Shown here: positions 32,315-40,880 of the stretch, piece by piece
How positions within the stretch are numbered: position 1 is the first letter of the stretch
Layout: every line of letters begins with the position of its first letter
NCBI GenBank assembly: GCA_001880285.1
Contig: CP016269.1
Coordinates: 1,808,501-1,872,500 of the forward strand
DNA length: 64,000 bases
Reading direction: 5' to 3'
Source: Flavobacteriaceae bacterium UJ101
Lineage (GTDB): Bacteria; Bacteroidota; Bacteroidia; Flavobacteriales; UJ101
The notes under the pieces: generated by a model
Databases searched by the model: none
Told to the model about the DNA's origin: nothing
The model's input: the letters and a program-made list of their open reading frames with translations, nothing else
Program-made: the position numbers and the translations under genes

Positions 32315-34315
32315 ATGACATTCAAAGAACAAATCCTACAAGGAATACCATATCAATTACCTTCTAAAAAAGAATATCCTAAAGGAGGAAATCCAGCTCC
32401 GAAGCGGAAAGATATATTAACTGTTGAGGAAAAGAAATTAGCTATTCGAAATGCATTACGTTATTTTCCAGAAGAATGGCATTCAGAGTTGGCAGTAGAA
32501 TTTGCAGAAGAATTAAAACAATTTGGACGTATTTATATGTATCGTTTTCAACCTGATTATGAAATGTATGCACGCCCAATTGAAGAATATCCAGCGAAGA
32601 GTAAACAAGCTGCAGGAATTATGCTTATGATTCAGAATAATTTAGATCCTGCTGTAGCACAACATCCAAATGAATTGATTACCTATGGTGGAAATGGTGC
32701 TGTTTTTCAAAATTGGGCACAATATTTATTGACGATGCATTATCTAGCTACTATGACGGATGAACAGACTTTGCATATGTATTCTGGACATCCTATGGGG
32801 TTGTTCCCTTCCCATAAAGAGGCTCCTCGTGTAATTGTAACCAATGGGATGATGATTCCGAATTATTCAAAACCAGATGATTGGGAAAGATTTAATGCTT
32901 TAGGAGTTACACAATATGGGCAAATGACCGCAGGATCGTATATGTATATTGGACCACAAGGAATTGTACATGGAACCACCATTACTGTAATGAATGGATT
33001 TCGAAAAAAGTTGGAAGAAGGAGAAACTTCAAAAGGAAAAATTTTCTTGACTGCAGGCTTAGGTGGGATGAGTGGTGCTCAACCTAAAGCAGGAAATATT
33101 GCGGGCTGTATTACCGTATGTGCCGAAGTAAATCCAAATGCAGCAAAGAAACGTTACGAACAAGGTTGGGTGGATGTTTTGGTTGATACTATAGAAGATT
33201 TAGTAAACCGAGTAAAAGAAGCACAAAGAAAAGAAGAAATCGTTTCAATTGCCTACATTGGAAATGTAGTAGAGGTATGGGAACAATTTGATGAAGAAGA
33301 TATATTTATACATTTAGGATCTGATCAAACGTCTTTACATAATCCGTGGGCAGGAGGTTATTATCCTGTAGGATTATCATATGAAGAGTCCAATATCATG
33401 ATGGCAGAAAATCCTACTTTTTTTAAAGAAAAAGTACAAGAAAGTTTAAGAAGACATGCTGCTTCAGTGAATAAACATACAGCAAAAGGAACCTATTTTT
33501 TTGATTATGGAAATGCTTTTTTATTAGAAGCTTCACGAGCAGGAGCTGATGTAATGGCTGAAAATGGTATTGATTTTAAATATCCATCGTATGTACAAGA
33601 TATTTTAGGACCAATGTGCTTTGATTATGGATTTGGACCTTTCCGTTGGGTATGTACTTCGGGAAAACCAGAAGATTTGAAGAAAACGGATCAAATTGCT
33701 TTAAAAGTAATGCGTGAGATAATGAGGACAGCTCCTGAAGAAATCAAACAACAAATGAACGATAACATTCGTTGGATTGAAGAAGCAGAGCAAAATAAAT
33801 TAGTCGTTGGATCACAGGCTCGTATTTTATATGCTGATGCGGAAGGACGTGCTAAAATTGCAGAAGCTTTTAATCAAGCTATTCAATCAGGTGAAATTAC
33901 AGCTCCGGTTGTGTTAGGTCGTGATCATCATGATGTCAGTGGAACAGATTCTCCCTATCGTGAAACCAGTAATATTTATGATGGTAGTAAGTTTACTGCT
34001 GATATGGCTATTCATAATGTAATTGGAGATAGTTTTCGTGGTGCAACCTGGGTTTCTATTCACAATGGTGGAGGTGTAGGCTGGGGAGAAGTTATCAACG
34101 GAGGTTTTGGGATGTTATTAGATGGAACTGCAGAAGCTTCCAAACGTTTAAAAAATATGTTATTTTATGATGTAAATAATGGAATCTCAAGAAGAAGCTG
34201 GGCGCGAAATAAGGAAGCATTATTTGCTATTAAACGTGAAATGGAACGTACACCCGAATTGAAAGTGACCTTACCCAATATGGTAGAAGATGATGTATTA
34301 GAAACATTATTTTAA
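32315..34315 (+). CDS. hutU: Urocanate hydratase
   Basis: Adds water to urocanate to give imidazolonepropionate, using tightly bound NAD as electrophile. 666 residues, the longer Bacteroidota type (classic enzymes have about 555). Signatures are LITYGGNGAVFQNWAQY, QMTAGSYMYIGPQGIVHGTT, TAGLGGMSGAQPKA and FDYGFGPFRWVCTSG. It continues the hutH message. A strong hairpin follows at 34339-34373. Confidence 0.96.
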   Translation: MTFKEQILQGIPYQLPSKKEYPKGGNPAPKRKDILTVEEKKLAIRNALRYFPEEWHSELAVEFAEELKQFGRIYMYRFQPDYEMYARPIEEYPAKSKQAAGIMLMIQNNLDPAVAQHPNELITYGGNGAVFQNWAQYLLTMHYLATMTDEQTLHMYSGHPMGLFPSHKEAPRVIVTNGMMIPNYSKPDDWERFNALGVTQYGQMTAGSYMYIGPQGIVHGTTITVMNGFRKKLEEGETSKGKIFLTAGLGGMSGAQPKAGNIAGCITVCAEVNPNAAKKRYEQGWVDVLVDTIEDLVNRVKEAQRKEEIVSIAYIGNVVEVWEQFDEEDIFIHLGSDQTSLHNPWAGGYYPVGLSYEESNIMMAENPTFFKEKVQESLRRHAASVNKHTAKGTYFFDYGNAFLLEASRAGADVMAENGIDFKYPSYVQDILGPMCFDYGFGPFRWVCTSGKPEDLKKTDQIALKVMREIMRTAPEEIKQQMNDNIRWIEEAEQNKLVVGSQARILYADAEGRAKIAEAFNQAIQSGEITAPVVLGRDHHDVSGTDSPYRETSNIYDGSKFTADMAIHNVIGDSFRGATWVSIHNGGGVGWGEVINGGFGMLLDGTAEASKRLKNMLFYDVNNGISRRSWARNKEALFAIKREMERTPELKVTLPNMVEDDVLETLF

Positions 34316-34338
34316 GAAAATATGAAATATTAGTATTA

Positions 34339-34373
34339 TTTTGCCATTCCGTTCCAAGAAAGGGATGGCAAAA
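34339..34373 (+). promoter_or_regulatory. Intercistronic hairpin after hutU
   Basis: Stem ttttgccattcc / gggatggcaaaa, 12 bp with one G-U pair, loop of 11. No T-run follows on the plus strand (taaatgataaa). It may be a bidirectional pause site or mRNA stabiliser; it precedes the thioesterase ATG by 11 bases. Confidence 0.55.
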
Positions 34374-34384
34374 TAAATGATAAA

Positions 34385-34810
34385 ATGGAAGAACTAAATC
34401 AATTTAAAATACAATCTAAATTCAAAGTACGTTGGGGAGATCATGATGCTTATAATCATGTAAATAATGTAGTGTATTTAAAATGGTCAGAAACAGCCCG
34501 TATTGATTTTATGGAAGCAGTTGGGTTTGATTTTATGAATATCTCAAAATCTGAATTCTATCCAATATTAGCCGCTCAAGAAATCAAATATTTCAGTCCT
34601 GTTATTTACCCAGATACGATTACTATTGGATGTAAAATAGGAGAGGATGTAGGGGAAGATTATTTTTATAACGAATGTCACTTCTTCTCAGAAAAACAGC
34701 AACGAAAAGTAGCCATATCAAAACATAAAATTAAATTGTTGGATGTTAGAACTCATCAAAAGATGAAATTATCGGAAAGTTTTTTAAAGATTATAGAAAA
34801 ATATATTTAG
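34385..34810 (+). CDS. Acyl-CoA thioesterase (4HBT hotdog family)
   Basis: 141 residues. The hotdog active-site motif is RWGDHDAYNHVNNVVYLKWSE in shortened view: key are D-x-D-x-x-x-H-V-N-N and the following YLKW. KYFSPVIYPDTITI is the second family strand. It hydrolyses acyl-CoA; the substrate is unknown. The gene lies 69 bases behind hutU and may ride on the hut message, though a hairpin separates them. Confidence 0.85.
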   Translation: MEELNQFKIQSKFKVRWGDHDAYNHVNNVVYLKWSETARIDFMEAVGFDFMNISKSEFYPILAAQEIKYFSPVIYPDTITIGCKIGEDVGEDYFYNECHFFSEKQQRKVAISKHKIKLLDVRTHQKMKLSESFLKIIEKYI

Positions 34811-34819
34811 TAAACTTTT

Positions 34820-35500
34820 CTACTGCTCACATTTTAATAATTTATCTGTGAAATAGTTTAACATATTTTCAACCTCTTTTTCATCTTTTTTGATAGATAT
34901 ATCAGTGAGTTTAGGAATATGCTTGGCAAAATATATTTGATTATTTGACATTTCAAATAAATTAGTTGCTAAAGCAAAAGGGTATTTAAAATTAGGATTA
35001 ATTTCAGCTATAACTTTAGATACAGAGTGAACCAGATTTTTATAACTACTAAAAAAGCCTTTTAAATTTTCTTTGTCAACATCTTTGGTGTGATATGCTT
35101 TTCCTCCTTCTGAGATCACAATATTATGAAGTTTATCCTCATTTACATAGTCAACAGAAGGATTTTCTTTTGAGGCGAATATAAAGGAGTGGATAATAAT
35201 TCGTAATTTTTTATTCGGACTTTTTATATTAAGGGTGTTAATGCTGATTAAATAGTTCACCCATTCCCAATACCAGTTTACTAGAAAAAGTAATAAAAGA
35301 TGTTTATTTTCAAAATAACGATAAATAGAAGCTTCAGTTGAATTAATTCTGATAGCTAGTTTCTTAAAAGTAAATTGCTCAAAACCAAACTCATCAATTA
35401 ACAAGATACTATGTTGAATTATTTTCCTACCTAATTTTGAATCTTGTGGCTCTTTCAAATATAAGCCTTCATTTAGAGCTATTTTAATATTGATATTCAT
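34820..35500 (-). CDS. TetR family transcriptional regulator
   Basis: 226 residues. The helix-turn-helix lies at about residues 45-65: FTFKKLAIRINSTEASIYRYFENKH in shortened view, with the diagnostic IYRYFENK. The remainder is a helical ligand domain with no known similarity. It is divergent from the SulP transporter; a perfect 17-bp palindrome between the two overlaps both promoters, so repression of itself and of the transporter is likely. Confidence 0.85.
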   Translation of the reverse strand: MNINIKIALNEGLYLKEPQDSKLGRKIIQHSILLIDEFGFEQFTFKKLAIRINSTEASIYRYFENKHLLLLFLVNWYWEWVNYLISINTLNIKSPNKKLRIIIHSFIFASKENPSVDYVNEDKLHNIVISEGGKAYHTKDVDKENLKGFFSSYKNLVHSVSKVIAEINPNFKYPFALATNLFEMSNNQIYFAKHIPKLTDISIKKDEKEVENMLNYFTDKLLKCEQ

Positions 35501-35561
35501 TCAATAGTGTTCTTTAAAAGAAAAAATTGGAAAAAGAATTTTTTGAAACTTAATACTAATG

Positions 35562-35569
35562 CAAATATA
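35562..35569 (-). promoter_or_regulatory. -7 element (TATATTTG) of the tetR-type gene
   Basis: TATATTTG on the minus strand, about 62 bases upstream of the ATG at 35500. Its upstream region includes the palindrome at 35591-35607. Confidence 0.45.
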
Positions 35570-35590
35570 AAAAAGTTTTATATAATTTTA

Positions 35591-35607
35591 TGATAGTATT
35601 ACTATCA
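35591..35607. promoter_or_regulatory. Palindromic operator TGATAGTATTACTATCA
   Basis: Perfect inverted repeat with 8-bp arms around one central base, in the typical size for TetR-family operators. It covers the -33 region of both the SulP promoter (-7 at 35624-35631) and the tetR promoter (-7 at 35562-35569). Confidence 0.7.
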
Positions 35608-35623
35608 ATTTAAAAAGTATTAT

Positions 35624-35631
35624 TATATTTG
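35624..35631 (+). promoter_or_regulatory. -7 element (TATATTTG) of the sulP-type gene
   Basis: Fits TAnnTTTG; it lies 29 bases before the ATG at 35660 and 17 bases after the palindromic operator. Confidence 0.55.
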
Positions 35632-35659
35632 TGGCTGTAGAATTTTAACAAAGGGAAAT

Positions 35660-37246
35660 ATGAAAAATAATCTTTTTTCAAATTTAAAAAACGATATACC
35701 AGCTAGTGTAGTTGTTTTTTTTGTGGCTTTACCGTTATGTTTAGGTATTGCCTTAGCTAGTGGAGCTCCTCTTTTTTCAGGATTAATTGCTGGAATCATA
35801 GGAGGGATTATTGTAGGAGCACTTAGTGGTTCTAATATTGGAGTAAGTGGTCCAGCAGCTGGATTAGCAGCGATTGTACTAACTGCAATTGGAACATTAG
35901 GAGGATATGAGAATTTTTTAGTAGCAGTAGTTTTAGGAGGTATAATTCAAGTTGTTTTTGGGATGCTAAAAGCAGGAATTATTGGATATTATTTTCCATC
36001 ATCTGTTATTAAAGGAATGCTTACTGGAATAGGAATTATCATTATAATGAAACAAATTCCTCATTTTTTTGGATATGATGCTGACCCTGAAGGAGACTTT
36101 TCTTTTTTACAGTTAGATGGTAATAATACGATATCAAGTATTTTTAGCACCTTGGATTATATACAACTAGGTTCTGCTGTGATTGGTATTATAGGATTAC
36201 TTATTTTATTACTATGGGATAAGGTATTAGTTAAAAAGTCTAAAATATTCCAAATTATTCAAGGACCATTAGTTGCGGTTGTTGTAGGGATTATATTTTA
36301 TGCAGTGACAAAGTCAAATCCAAATTTAGCTATTGCGGACACACATTTAGTTAGTGTGCCAATTCCAGAAGATGTTTCTTCATTCTTTGGACAATTTAGT
36401 TTTCCAAATTTTAGTGCTATCACAAATTCTGAAGTTTGGATTGTAGCCTTTACTATTGCGCTTGTAGCAAGTTTGGAAACATTATTGTGTGTTGAAGCAA
36501 CAGACAAATTAGATCCGCACAAGAATGTAACACCAACCAATAGAGAATTATTAGCTCAAGGAACAGGAAATATTATTTCAGGAATGATAGGAGGTTTACC
36601 AATTACACAAGTTATTGTACGAAGTTCAGCTAATATTCAGTCGGGTGGTAGAACAAAAATGTCAGCTATTATCCATGGATTTTTATTATTAATCTCTGTG
36701 ATAACAATTCCTAGATTATTAAATATGATACCTCTTTCTGTATTAGCAGCGATATTATTAATTGTTGGTTATAAATTAGCAAAACCTTCTTTATTCAAAA
36801 AAATGTATGAGTTAGGTTGGAAACAATTTATTCCTTTTACAGTAACAGTTTTAGGTATTGTTTTTATTGATTTACTGTATGGTATTTTATTAGGTTTAAC
36901 CGTAGGAATTATTGTGATTTTAATTAAGAGTTTCCAAAATTCTCATTTTTTACATAAAGAAGAGGATAATAATAAATTGAAAATGACTCTAGCAGAAGAA
37001 GTAACTTTTTTCAATAAGGGAGCAATTTTAAAAGAATTGGATGCATTACCTGAAAATTCTTACTTAGAGTTAGATGTAAGAAATACACGCTATTTAGATC
37101 ATGATATTATAGAAATATTAGAGGATTTTGCTTTTAAAGCACAAGAACGAAATATCACAATAAAACTCGTTTCTGAAAGAGGTGTTGTAGAAAATCCACC
37201 GAGTTATATAGAGTTTTTTAAATTACGTCCTAAAAAAGCTTGGTAG
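35660..37246 (+). CDS. SulP family anion permease with C-terminal STAS domain
   Basis: 528 residues: about 10-12 membrane helices and then a STAS domain at about 435-528 (YLELDVRNTRYLDHDIIEILEDF in part). ASVVVFFVALPLCLGIALASGAP is the family start and SNIGVSGPAAGLAAIV and GLPITQVIVRSSANIQSGGRTK in parts are transport-core motifs. Members carry sulfate, bicarbonate or other anions; the substrate is unknown here. Short-STAS members of this branch are often bicarbonate importers, an inference only. No carbonic anhydrase gene is adjacent. Confidence 0.9.
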   Translation: MKNNLFSNLKNDIPASVVVFFVALPLCLGIALASGAPLFSGLIAGIIGGIIVGALSGSNIGVSGPAAGLAAIVLTAIGTLGGYENFLVAVVLGGIIQVVFGMLKAGIIGYYFPSSVIKGMLTGIGIIIIMKQIPHFFGYDADPEGDFSFLQLDGNNTISSIFSTLDYIQLGSAVIGIIGLLILLLWDKVLVKKSKIFQIIQGPLVAVVVGIIFYAVTKSNPNLAIADTHLVSVPIPEDVSSFFGQFSFPNFSAITNSEVWIVAFTIALVASLETLLCVEATDKLDPHKNVTPTNRELLAQGTGNIISGMIGGLPITQVIVRSSANIQSGGRTKMSAIIHGFLLLISVITIPRLLNMIPLSVLAAILLIVGYKLAKPSLFKKMYELGWKQFIPFTVTVLGIVFIDLLYGILLGLTVGIIVILIKSFQNSHFLHKEEDNNKLKMTLAEEVTFFNKGAILKELDALPENSYLELDVRNTRYLDHDIIEILEDFAFKAQERNITIKLVSERGVVENPPSYIEFFKLRPKKAW

Positions 37247-37282
37247 AATCCATTTAATCTAAGTTTTTAAATAACTAAAATG

Positions 37283-37327
37283 AAATTCAGCAATAGGTTC
37301 AAAGAACAAATATTGCTGAATTTTTTT
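37283..37327 (+). terminator. Intrinsic terminator of the sulP-type gene
   Basis: Perfect 13-bp stem aaattcagcaata / tattgctgaattt with a 15-base loop and a following T-run, 37 bases behind the stop codon. Confidence 0.85.
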
Positions 37328-37416
37328 ATATAATATTTTATGAAAAAATTGTAGATTTACTTATTAGAAGAAAATGCATTTTAATTCATAAATCTTCTTC
37401 ATAAAAATATATTAAA

Positions 37417-38649
37417 ATGAATAGAACCCTTATAAAGAATATACATTTAGTTAATGTTCGAGAAGAAAATAAACTTTTGCGTGGGCAAGAGTTAGCCCAG
37501 TTACCTATTATTGAAAATGGTTTTATTTTAATTGAAGAAGGCAAAATCAAAAATTATGGATTAATGGAGAATGTTCCGTCTATAACGGAAGAGGAAATAA
37601 TAGATGGGGAAGGACGTTATCTAATACCTTCATGGTGTGATAGTCATACTCATTTAGTATTTGCTAAAAGTCGCGAAGAAGAATTTATTGATAAAATAAA
37701 AGGTCTTTCCTATGCTGAAATAGCAGCAAAAGGAGGAGGAATATTAAATTCAGCAAGAAAATTACAAGAAACTTCTGAAAATGATTTATTTAAGTCGGCA
37801 AAAAAACGATTAGAGGAAATTATTCAGATGGGTACAGGAGCCATTGAAATAAAAAGTGGTTATGGTTTAACAGTTGAAGCAGAGTTGAAAATGCTACGTG
37901 TTATTCAGCGTCTAAAAGAAAGTTCCCCTATTCCAATTAAAGCAACGTTCTTAGGAGCTCATGCTTTTCCTACTGCTTATAAAGAGAATAAAGAGGGGTA
38001 TATTCAATTGATTTTGAATGAGATGCTTCCTGAAATAGAAAAACAAGGTTTGGCAGATTATATCGATGTGTTTTGCGAAACAGGTTTCTTTTCGGTAAAA
38101 GATACTGAACGTATTTGTAAAGCAGGAATCGAACGAGGTTTAAAACCTAAAATCCATGCCAATCAATTAAATGCTTCAGGAGGTACAGAAATAGGGGTTA
38201 AATTAGGAGCTGTTTCAGTCGATCATCTGGAAACTATGAGTGAAAGCGCTATTGAAGCCTTGTCCAATTCAAATACAATTGGAACAATGTTACCCTCAGC
38301 AGCTTTTTATTTGAGAATGGATTACCCTCCAGTTCGAGAAATGATTGATCGTAATTGTGCATTGGCTTTAGCAACAGATTATAATCCTGGATCTTCTCCT
38401 AGTGGTAATATGAACTTATTATTTTCACTAGCTTGTATTCAAATGAAAATGTTACCAGCTGAGGTTATTAACTGTATGACATTAAATGGTGCCTATGCTA
38501 TGGAGTTAGAACAAGAAGTAGGAAGTATTACAAAAGGGAAACGAGCTAATTTTATTTTAACAAAGAAAGTTCCTTCATTAAATTATTTACCGTATGCTTT
38601 CGGAGGTAATCATATAGAGCAGGTTATGGTCAATGGTAGCTTTTTGTAA
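37417..38649 (+). CDS. hutI: Imidazolonepropionase
   Basis: Hydrolyses imidazolonepropionate to formiminoglutamate, third step of histidine degradation. 410 residues of the amidohydrolase family. The metal site begins CDSHTHLVFAKSREEEF. Other motifs are KSGYGLTVEAELKMLR and ATDYNPGSSPSGNM. It is separated from hutHU by the thioesterase and the tetR/sulP pair. hutG or hutF were not found in the window, so the last step lies elsewhere. Confidence 0.95.
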   Translation: MNRTLIKNIHLVNVREENKLLRGQELAQLPIIENGFILIEEGKIKNYGLMENVPSITEEEIIDGEGRYLIPSWCDSHTHLVFAKSREEEFIDKIKGLSYAEIAAKGGGILNSARKLQETSENDLFKSAKKRLEEIIQMGTGAIEIKSGYGLTVEAELKMLRVIQRLKESSPIPIKATFLGAHAFPTAYKENKEGYIQLILNEMLPEIEKQGLADYIDVFCETGFFSVKDTERICKAGIERGLKPKIHANQLNASGGTEIGVKLGAVSVDHLETMSESAIEALSNSNTIGTMLPSAAFYLRMDYPPVREMIDRNCALALATDYNPGSSPSGNMNLLFSLACIQMKMLPAEVINCMTLNGAYAMELEQEVGSITKGKRANFILTKKVPSLNYLPYAFGGNHIEQVMVNGSFL

Positions 38650-38823
38650 TAGCTTTGCAATACTTTTGTGATCTTTTATAGTGAATTTTGCACTAGATGA
38701 GGCTAAAAAAATAAATTTTAGATAACTCTGAATGCTGTAATTTCTTTTAAAATAAGTCTATAGTAAGAAGCTATAGTTATTTTATAATGTCTATTTTGAA
38801 AGCTTAATAAAAAACAAATAAAA

Positions 38824-39204
38824 ATGAAGGAGAAAGTTTTATTAATAATAAGTTGGGTCATTGCAATTATTTATTTGCAAACCTTATATTTTAAATTTTC
38901 TGGACATCCAGATTCCATACATATATTTTCAACATTAGGTTTAGAACCATACGGACGAATTATAATTGGTTTTTTTGAACTAATAGCAGCGGTTCTTTTA
39001 TTAGTGCCTAAAACTAGAATTTATGCAGCTATGCTTAGTTTAGTAATTATAACAGGGGCAATTTTCTCTCATTTAGGCCCATTGGGTATTGAGGTAAATG
39101 GCGATGGGGGGAAAGTATTTTATTTAGCTGTTGTGGTTTTTGTATTGAGTTTAGTGTATTTAGTTTTAAAAAAAGATGAATTGATTAATTTTATAAAAAA
39201 ATAA
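38824..39204 (+). CDS. DoxX/MauE-like membrane protein
   Basis: 126 residues with four membrane helices. SWVIAIIYLQTLYFKFSGHPDS and GRIIIGFFELIAAVLLLVPKTR in parts match the DoxX-like pattern (K-F-S/T-G, then helix with E-L-x-A). Function unknown; relatives are linked to quinone oxidation or thiol redox. The stop overlaps the next ATG by one base (TAATG), so it is coupled to the DinB-like gene. Confidence 0.75.
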   Translation: MKEKVLLIISWVIAIIYLQTLYFKFSGHPDSIHIFSTLGLEPYGRIIIGFFELIAAVLLLVPKTRIYAAMLSLVIITGAIFSHLGPLGIEVNGDGGKVFYLAVVVFVLSLVYLVLKKDELINFIKK

Positions 39205-39683
39205 TGGATTTTAAGGAAGTCAAAAAAATAATAGATTCTTTAAAGGATCTAATTTTAAAGTTAGATAATCAAGATTATGTCTATCGTCAAGATAGTTTAA
39301 GTGGTTCTACTATTGGAGAACATAGTAGACACATTATTGAATTATTTCAATGTCTTGAAAAAGGATATTCTTCAGCAAAAGTTTCGTATGATGATCGAAA
39401 AAGAAATTCATCTATTCAAGAAAATACAAAAGTAGCATTCGATATACTTGAAGTAGTGAAAAATTCTATAATTAAAGAAGATAAACCTGTACTATTAAAA
39501 AGTTCCTTTGGAGATATTCAAACCAGCTATTATCGTGAAGTATTATATTGTGTAGAACATTGTATACATCATCAAGCATTAATTAGAGTGGCTTTAATAG
39601 AATTAGGAAAAGAAGATCTTATAGATAACCAATTTGGTGTAGCACCTTCTACATTAAAACATAGAAATAATGTGCACGCTTAG
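39204..39683 (+). CDS. DinB-like (DinB/YfiT) putative metal-dependent protein
   Basis: 159 residues forming a four-helix bundle. Candidate metal ligands are the histidine in GEHSRHIIELF (helix 2) and the two in EHCIHHQALIRVAL (helix 4), the pattern of the DinB superfamily, whose members include bacillithiol-type transferases. The reaction here is unknown. Overlaps the NRDE gene by 14 bases. Confidence 0.75.
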   Translation: MDFKEVKKIIDSLKDLILKLDNQDYVYRQDSLSGSTIGEHSRHIIELFQCLEKGYSSAKVSYDDRKRNSSIQENTKVAFDILEVVKNSIIKEDKPVLLKSSFGDIQTSYYREVLYCVEHCIHHQALIRVALIELGKEDLIDNQFGVAPSTLKHRNNVHA

Positions 39684-40371
39684 TTTTATACCAATAAAAA
39701 ATAAAGTCTTTATCACATCCAATCGTGATGAAGATGTCCGTAGAGGTTTAGCACTAGAGCCTGCTGTTTATAAAATTAATGAAAAAGAAATTTTATACCC
39801 TAAAGATCCTTTATCAGGAGGGACTTGGTTTGCAGTTCGAGAACAAGAAGCTATAATGGTTCTACTCAATGGAGCAGAGGAAAAACATAAACGAATACCT
39901 CCCTATCGAAAAAGTCGAGGGATTATTTTATTGGATTTAATAGGAAGCGAAGACTCTTTAAAAGCTTGGGATAATATAAATTTAGATAGAATAGAACCTT
40001 TTACGATTGTATTTTATAATAAGCAAGAATTGTATCAATGGAGATGGAATGGGATTATAAAAACAACTACTAAGTTAGACCCTGTTAAACCATATATTTG
40101 GTCGAGTTCTACACTATATTCAAGAGAAATTCGAAAGATGAGAGAAAAGTGGTTTTCTGATTTTTTAGAAAATGATTTTAAAGATGCAGAAAGTATTATT
40201 CATTTTCATAAATATGGAGGTAGTATTGACAAACAAAATGGTTTTCAAATTAACCGTAATAAAACATTGATTACCCAAAATATTACTCAGGCTATTCTAA
40301 CCAAACAAACAATTTCATTAACTTATGAAAATCTTTTAAAAGAAGAAGTTAAAGAAACTAATCTTTCATAA
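39670..40371 (+). CDS. NRDE (TANGO2-like) family protein
   Basis: 233 residues. It begins MCTLSFIPIKNKVFITSNRDE: N-terminal Cys2 and the N-R-D-E motif (residues 18-21) that names the family; the fold is thought to be Ntn-hydrolase-like. Human TANGO2 is involved in heme or lipid handling, but the bacterial role is not known. The DinB-like gene overlaps at its start and recX overlaps convergently at its end by 14 bases. Confidence 0.85.
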   Translation: MCTLSFIPIKNKVFITSNRDEDVRRGLALEPAVYKINEKEILYPKDPLSGGTWFAVREQEAIMVLLNGAEEKHKRIPPYRKSRGIILLDLIGSEDSLKAWDNINLDRIEPFTIVFYNKQELYQWRWNGIIKTTTKLDPVKPYIWSSSTLYSREIRKMREKWFSDFLENDFKDAESIIHFHKYGGSIDKQNGFQINRNKTLITQNITQAILTKQTISLTYENLLKEEVKETNLS

Positions 40372-40822
40372 GATCTAAAATAAGATCTGATTCAAATCCT
40401 TTATAAATTAGATGTTGGTAAATTTTTTGTCGTTTTTTATAAGGATTAGATTCTTTAATTTCTTTATTCTTTTTTAAATAAAGCATTTCTAAAGTTTTAA
40501 AATAATCTCTAGAATCAATTTCAAGTAAAGCTATATCAACTAATCGATTGTTTATTTTTCGAAATTTTAATTCACGTTTAATACGATTTTTCCCCCAGTG
40601 TTTTTGATTGAATTTTCCTCTGGCAAAACTTTTAGCAAAACGTTCTTCATTGAGAAAGTCATGTTGTATTAAAAAAAGAAGGATATGATCTTTTGCCTCA
40701 GGAATTAAATCATATTCGCTAAGCTTTTTTTCAACATCATAATGGCAACGATCTTGATAAATACAATAATTAGCCATTTTTTGTTGGATTTCTTCTAAAC
40801 TATAACTTTTTTTTAAGTTCAA
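40358..40822 (-). CDS. recX: Regulatory protein RecX
   Basis: 154 residues. RecX blocks extension of RecA filaments. The three-helix repeats are visible: the first with CIYQDRCHYDVEKKLSEY, the second FLIQHDFLNEERFAKSFARGKF with HWGKNRIKRELKFRKI, the third ending KIYQHLIYKGFESDLI. recA is not adjacent, as is common in Bacteroidota. It overlaps the convergent NRDE gene by 14 bases, so there is no room for a terminator. Confidence 0.85.
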   Translation of the reverse strand: MNLKKSYSLEEIQQKMANYCIYQDRCHYDVEKKLSEYDLIPEAKDHILLFLIQHDFLNEERFAKSFARGKFNQKHWGKNRIKRELKFRKINNRLVDIALLEIDSRDYFKTLEMLYLKKNKEIKESNPYKKRQKIYQHLIYKGFESDLILDLMKD

Positions 40823-40880
40823 ACTGTAATGTATTTTAAGGCAAAATTGTAATTTTACATCAAAAGTAAATAAAATACTT

